DNA of 40,535 nucleotides from a virus. Shown piece after piece: positions 38,585-40,535 of the stretch (position 1 is its first letter; the number at the start of each line of letters is the position of its first letter). The DNA is taken from the IMG/VR virus record IMGVR_UViG_3300042401_000459, positions 1 to 40,535 of that record; one strand, given 5' to 3'. The position numbers and the translations under genes were made by a program. The notes below the pieces were generated by a model that was given only the letters and a program-made list of their open reading frames with translations, did no database searches and was not told the origin of the DNA.

Positions 38585-40535
38585 ATGAACCCTCTAAAGG
38601 TCAAAGCATCTACGACGCCAATAACGTCTGCTGTGTTCAGCGGATTGCAACCTTTGACCAATGCAGAGGTCCAGAACTATATTGCTAATGTTATCACAAC
38701 CAAGTTTGCTACAGACACAACTGGATCTGGCACTGCTGAGATAAACATTACGACAGATAATTCTGGTTTGGGAACTTCTATCGGAACCTTTAGTGACACT
38801 GATAGAACCGAAGCAACAGGGACGCATCCTGCTACTGGTTCAGTTGATACTGTAACATATTACGCAAAGCAAGTAACCACTGCTGTTGCCGAAAATGTTA
38901 CTGCTCGTCCTGTTGCTTGGTCTGATGGTGTTCACCAGATGTCCGATTCTGATCTTGATGACGTGTTAGATACTGTTATCTCAGCGTTTGTTGCCGAATC
39001 TACATACACTGCTGGTCAATATAAATTACAAGCAACTGCCCCGTCAGGCGGAACTTGGCAAGCAAGATACACAATTACTGATGTCGCGAACGGCGGAAAT
39101 ACCACAACCTACCTGTGGCAAAAAACTGCGGCTTCCTCATCTCCTAGTGATTTTCTTGCGCCTCTGAAAAGTAATAATGCAAACTCAGTAAAGATTATGA
39201 CTGCTGCTGAAATCGAGCAATTGGTTCCGAATTTCCGCAATCGTATTATTGATACTAATGTGGGTACATATAAGTTACAGGCATCTGCTCCAGCAAGCGG
39301 AACATGGGTCGAACTTGGATCCTCTACTACTGATACCAGAGAAGAGATTTCTCCACTGAATTATGTGGGTAACTATGTAGGGAATTATTCTGGAACATAT
39401 GGTGGTCCATCATATACTGGGAATTTTAGTGGACCTGCATACACTCAAGCATTCTCTGATAACTACGTTGGAACTGCAACATATACTGGTAATTATGGTG
39501 GTACTAGTAACTTCAGTGGTAACTTCAGCAGTAATTTTACTGGTCCGTCATATAGTTCGCCATATACTGGAACAACCTATAGTACCTCTGGTAATTATAC
39601 TGGATTCTTTTCCTCGACGGTAGCATATACTGGTTTTTATTCTGGGCCTCCGCAATCATATACTGGGTATTTTTCTGGTTCTGTAGCATACACAGGATAC
39701 TATTCATCGGGTGGGTCATGGGCACCTGGAGGTCCATCATACTCAAATCCAGCAGGTCCATCATACTCAAATCCAGCAGGACCATCATACTCTACACCAG
39801 CAGGTCCATCAACTCCAGGAGCAACTTATACTGGGTTCTACTCAGGAACTCAAGCATATACTGGAACTTATGCTAGTGGTGTTGAACCAGATACTTTTGA
39901 ATATTACAGCGGAACCTATGCGGGAATTATTCCAGGCGGAGGAACCTATATTGGAACTTTCCAAGGTGCTCCTGTACCATCATCATATACTGGATACTAT
40001 GAGACGCCTATAGCTCCTCTTGAACCTGGAGAAGCTTACACAGGATTTTATACGGGAGCTCCAGGTCCAGCGTTTTATTCTGGTTTCTTTAGTGGTGGAC
40101 CGCCAACACCTTCAAACTTTACAGGTGGTTATCTAGGTCCAGCTTCTGCTGGTGGATTTTTCGAAGGTTACTATTCTGGTCCAGCATCCTTTGCAGGAAA
40201 CTTTGAGGGTGCACCAACTCCTGGAAATCCAGCAGGACCATCATACTCTAACCCAGCAGGTCCATCATACTCAAATCCAGCAGGTCCATCATATTCTACT
40301 CCAGCGGTGTTTTTCGCTGGAACTGCATATACTGGATACTATACTGGTCCAGGACCAGCATACTCAGGATTTTTCAGCGGTCCAGGAATAGCGTATACTG
40401 GGTACTACAGTGGTCCAGGTCCAGCGTACTCAGGATTTTTCAGCGGACCTGCAGGAACCCCATATTCTGCAACCTTTACTGGAACAGCATACTCTGGAAC
40501 CTATACTGGAACCTTCACTGGTAACTTCTCGGGTG
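38585..40535 (+). CDS. Tyr/Gly-rich repeat tail fibre protein, 3' truncated by window edge
   Basis: The reading frame from ATG 38585 is open to the window end (at least 650 codons). Residues 1 to about 255 form a globular N-terminal part with two related blocks (AGQYKLQATAPSGGTWQARYT and GTYKLQASAPASGTWVEL). From about residue 260 on, the protein is made of irregular repeats of the type YTGxYSG / YTGFFSG / GPSYSNPA, rich in Tyr, Gly, Ser, Thr and Phe with almost no charge. Such silk-like repeats suggest an extended fibre or adhesive shaft. It follows baseplate genes, as a receptor-binding fibre would. The receptor-binding end lies outside the window. There is no strong ribosome binding site, and translation may be coupled to the preceding gene. 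Confidence 0.8.
   Translation, partial: MNPLKVKASTTPITSAVFSGLQPLTNAEVQNYIANVITTKFATDTTGSGTAEINITTDNSGLGTSIGTFSDTDRTEATGTHPATGSVDTVTYYAKQVTTAVAENVTARPVAWSDGVHQMSDSDLDDVLDTVISAFVAESTYTAGQYKLQATAPSGGTWQARYTITDVANGGNTTTYLWQKTAASSSPSDFLAPLKSNNANSVKIMTAAEIEQLVPNFRNRIIDTNVGTYKLQASAPASGTWVELGSSTTDTREEISPLNYVGNYVGNYSGTYGGPSYTGNFSGPAYTQAFSDNYVGTATYTGNYGGTSNFSGNFSSNFTGPSYSSPYTGTTYSTSGNYTGFFSSTVAYTGFYSGPPQSYTGYFSGSVAYTGYYSSGGSWAPGGPSYSNPAGPSYSNPAGPSYSTPAGPSTPGATYTGFYSGTQAYTGTYASGVEPDTFEYYSGTYAGIIPGGGTYIGTFQGAPVPSSYTGYYETPIAPLEPGEAYTGFYTGAPGPAFYSGFFSGGPPTPSNFTGGYLGPASAGGFFEGYYSGPASFAGNFEGAPTPGNPAGPSYSNPAGPSYSNPAGPSYSTPAVFFAGTAYTGYYTGPGPAYSGFFSGPGIAYTGYYSGPGPAYSGFFSGPAGTPYSATFTGTAYSGTYTGTFTGNFSG
39731..39802 (+). 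repeat. Tandem 24-base repeats in the fibre gene, array 1
   Basis: Three head-to-tail copies of 24 bases coding for GPSYSNPA or GPSYSTPA (39731, 39755, 39779), followed by a partial copy. The first two are identical. Confidence 0.95.
40235..40306 (+). repeat. Tandem 24-base repeats in the fibre gene, array 2
   Basis: Three more copies of the GPSYSxPA unit (40235, 40259, 40283), nearly identical to array 1 about 500 bases upstream, providing homology for internal recombination that would change fibre length. Confidence 0.95.

Noticed and set aside
39731-40306. Regularly spaced repeats that could suggest a CRISPR array
   Set aside because: The 24-base units are directly adjacent, in frame and code for GPSYSxPA; there are no unique spacers.

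Overview
The window is part of the genome of a T4-type contractile-tailed phage (myovirus). The markers are gp33, gp59 and gp32 homologues, and baseplate genes recognisable as gp4, gp26, gp29 (tape measure), gp48, gp53, gp27, gp5, gp25, gp6 and gp8. The host is most likely an alphaproteobacterium: the phage carries a circularly permuted, two-piece tmRNA gene whose tag (ANDNVAFALAA) has the ANDN...ALAA form typical of that class. Gene content (PhoH, carbamoyltransferase, radical SAM proteins, DUF4815-type baseplate protein) resembles marine T4-like phages. The host assignment is an inference, because no host gene is present.

Layout. 1-4223 (+): a tightly overlapping accessory island of two twitch-type radical SAM proteins (the first cut by the window edge), an SGNH hydrolase, a tiny basic ORF and a NodU/CmcH carbamoyltransferase. 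4238-6966 (+): small unknown genes, PhoH and a PD-(D/E)XK nuclease behind a consensus sigma70 promoter. 6963-7510: the permuted ssrA (tmRNA) gene. 7511-10094 (+): a membrane-anchored SleB-type endolysin, late co-activator gp33, helicase loader gp59, a 57-residue ORF and SSB gp32, closed by a strong terminator at 10101-10131. 15394-10130 (-): gp4, an unknown protein, a gp54/tail-tube-like protein, gp26, a small gp51/tail-chaperone-like frame reached by a probable -1 frameshift, and the tape measure protein. Divergent late promoters at 15394-15433 start the leftward block and the rightward block. 15435-40535 (+): gp48, gp53, gp27 fused to an M23 peptidase, gp5 N-part with a GH19 domain, a separate spike gene with beta-helix and M15 peptidase, gp25, gp6, a gp7-position protein, a small structural protein, gp8, a 2116-residue DUF4815/gp10-like protein, two small proteins, and a Tyr/Gly-rich repeat fibre that runs off the window.

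How it works together. The tail tip appears to carry three chemically different peptidoglycan hydrolases (M23, GH19, M15) on hub and spike for entry, with a fourth enzyme (SleB type) presumably used for lysis. Late genes are read from T4-type NATAAATA promoters. Several of these lie exactly 5-6 nt before a start codon with no Shine-Dalgarno sequence, which suggests leaderless late mRNAs. The tmRNA promoter region combines a sigma70 promoter with a TATAAATA late element, so phage tmRNA may be made throughout infection.

Strongest leads: the phage-encoded permuted tmRNA; the U_UUU_UUC slippery site joining gp26 to the gp51-like frame directly upstream of the tape measure; the triple-hydrolase spike with a split gp5; the leaderless-promoter pattern; and the radical SAM / SGNH / carbamoyltransferase island.
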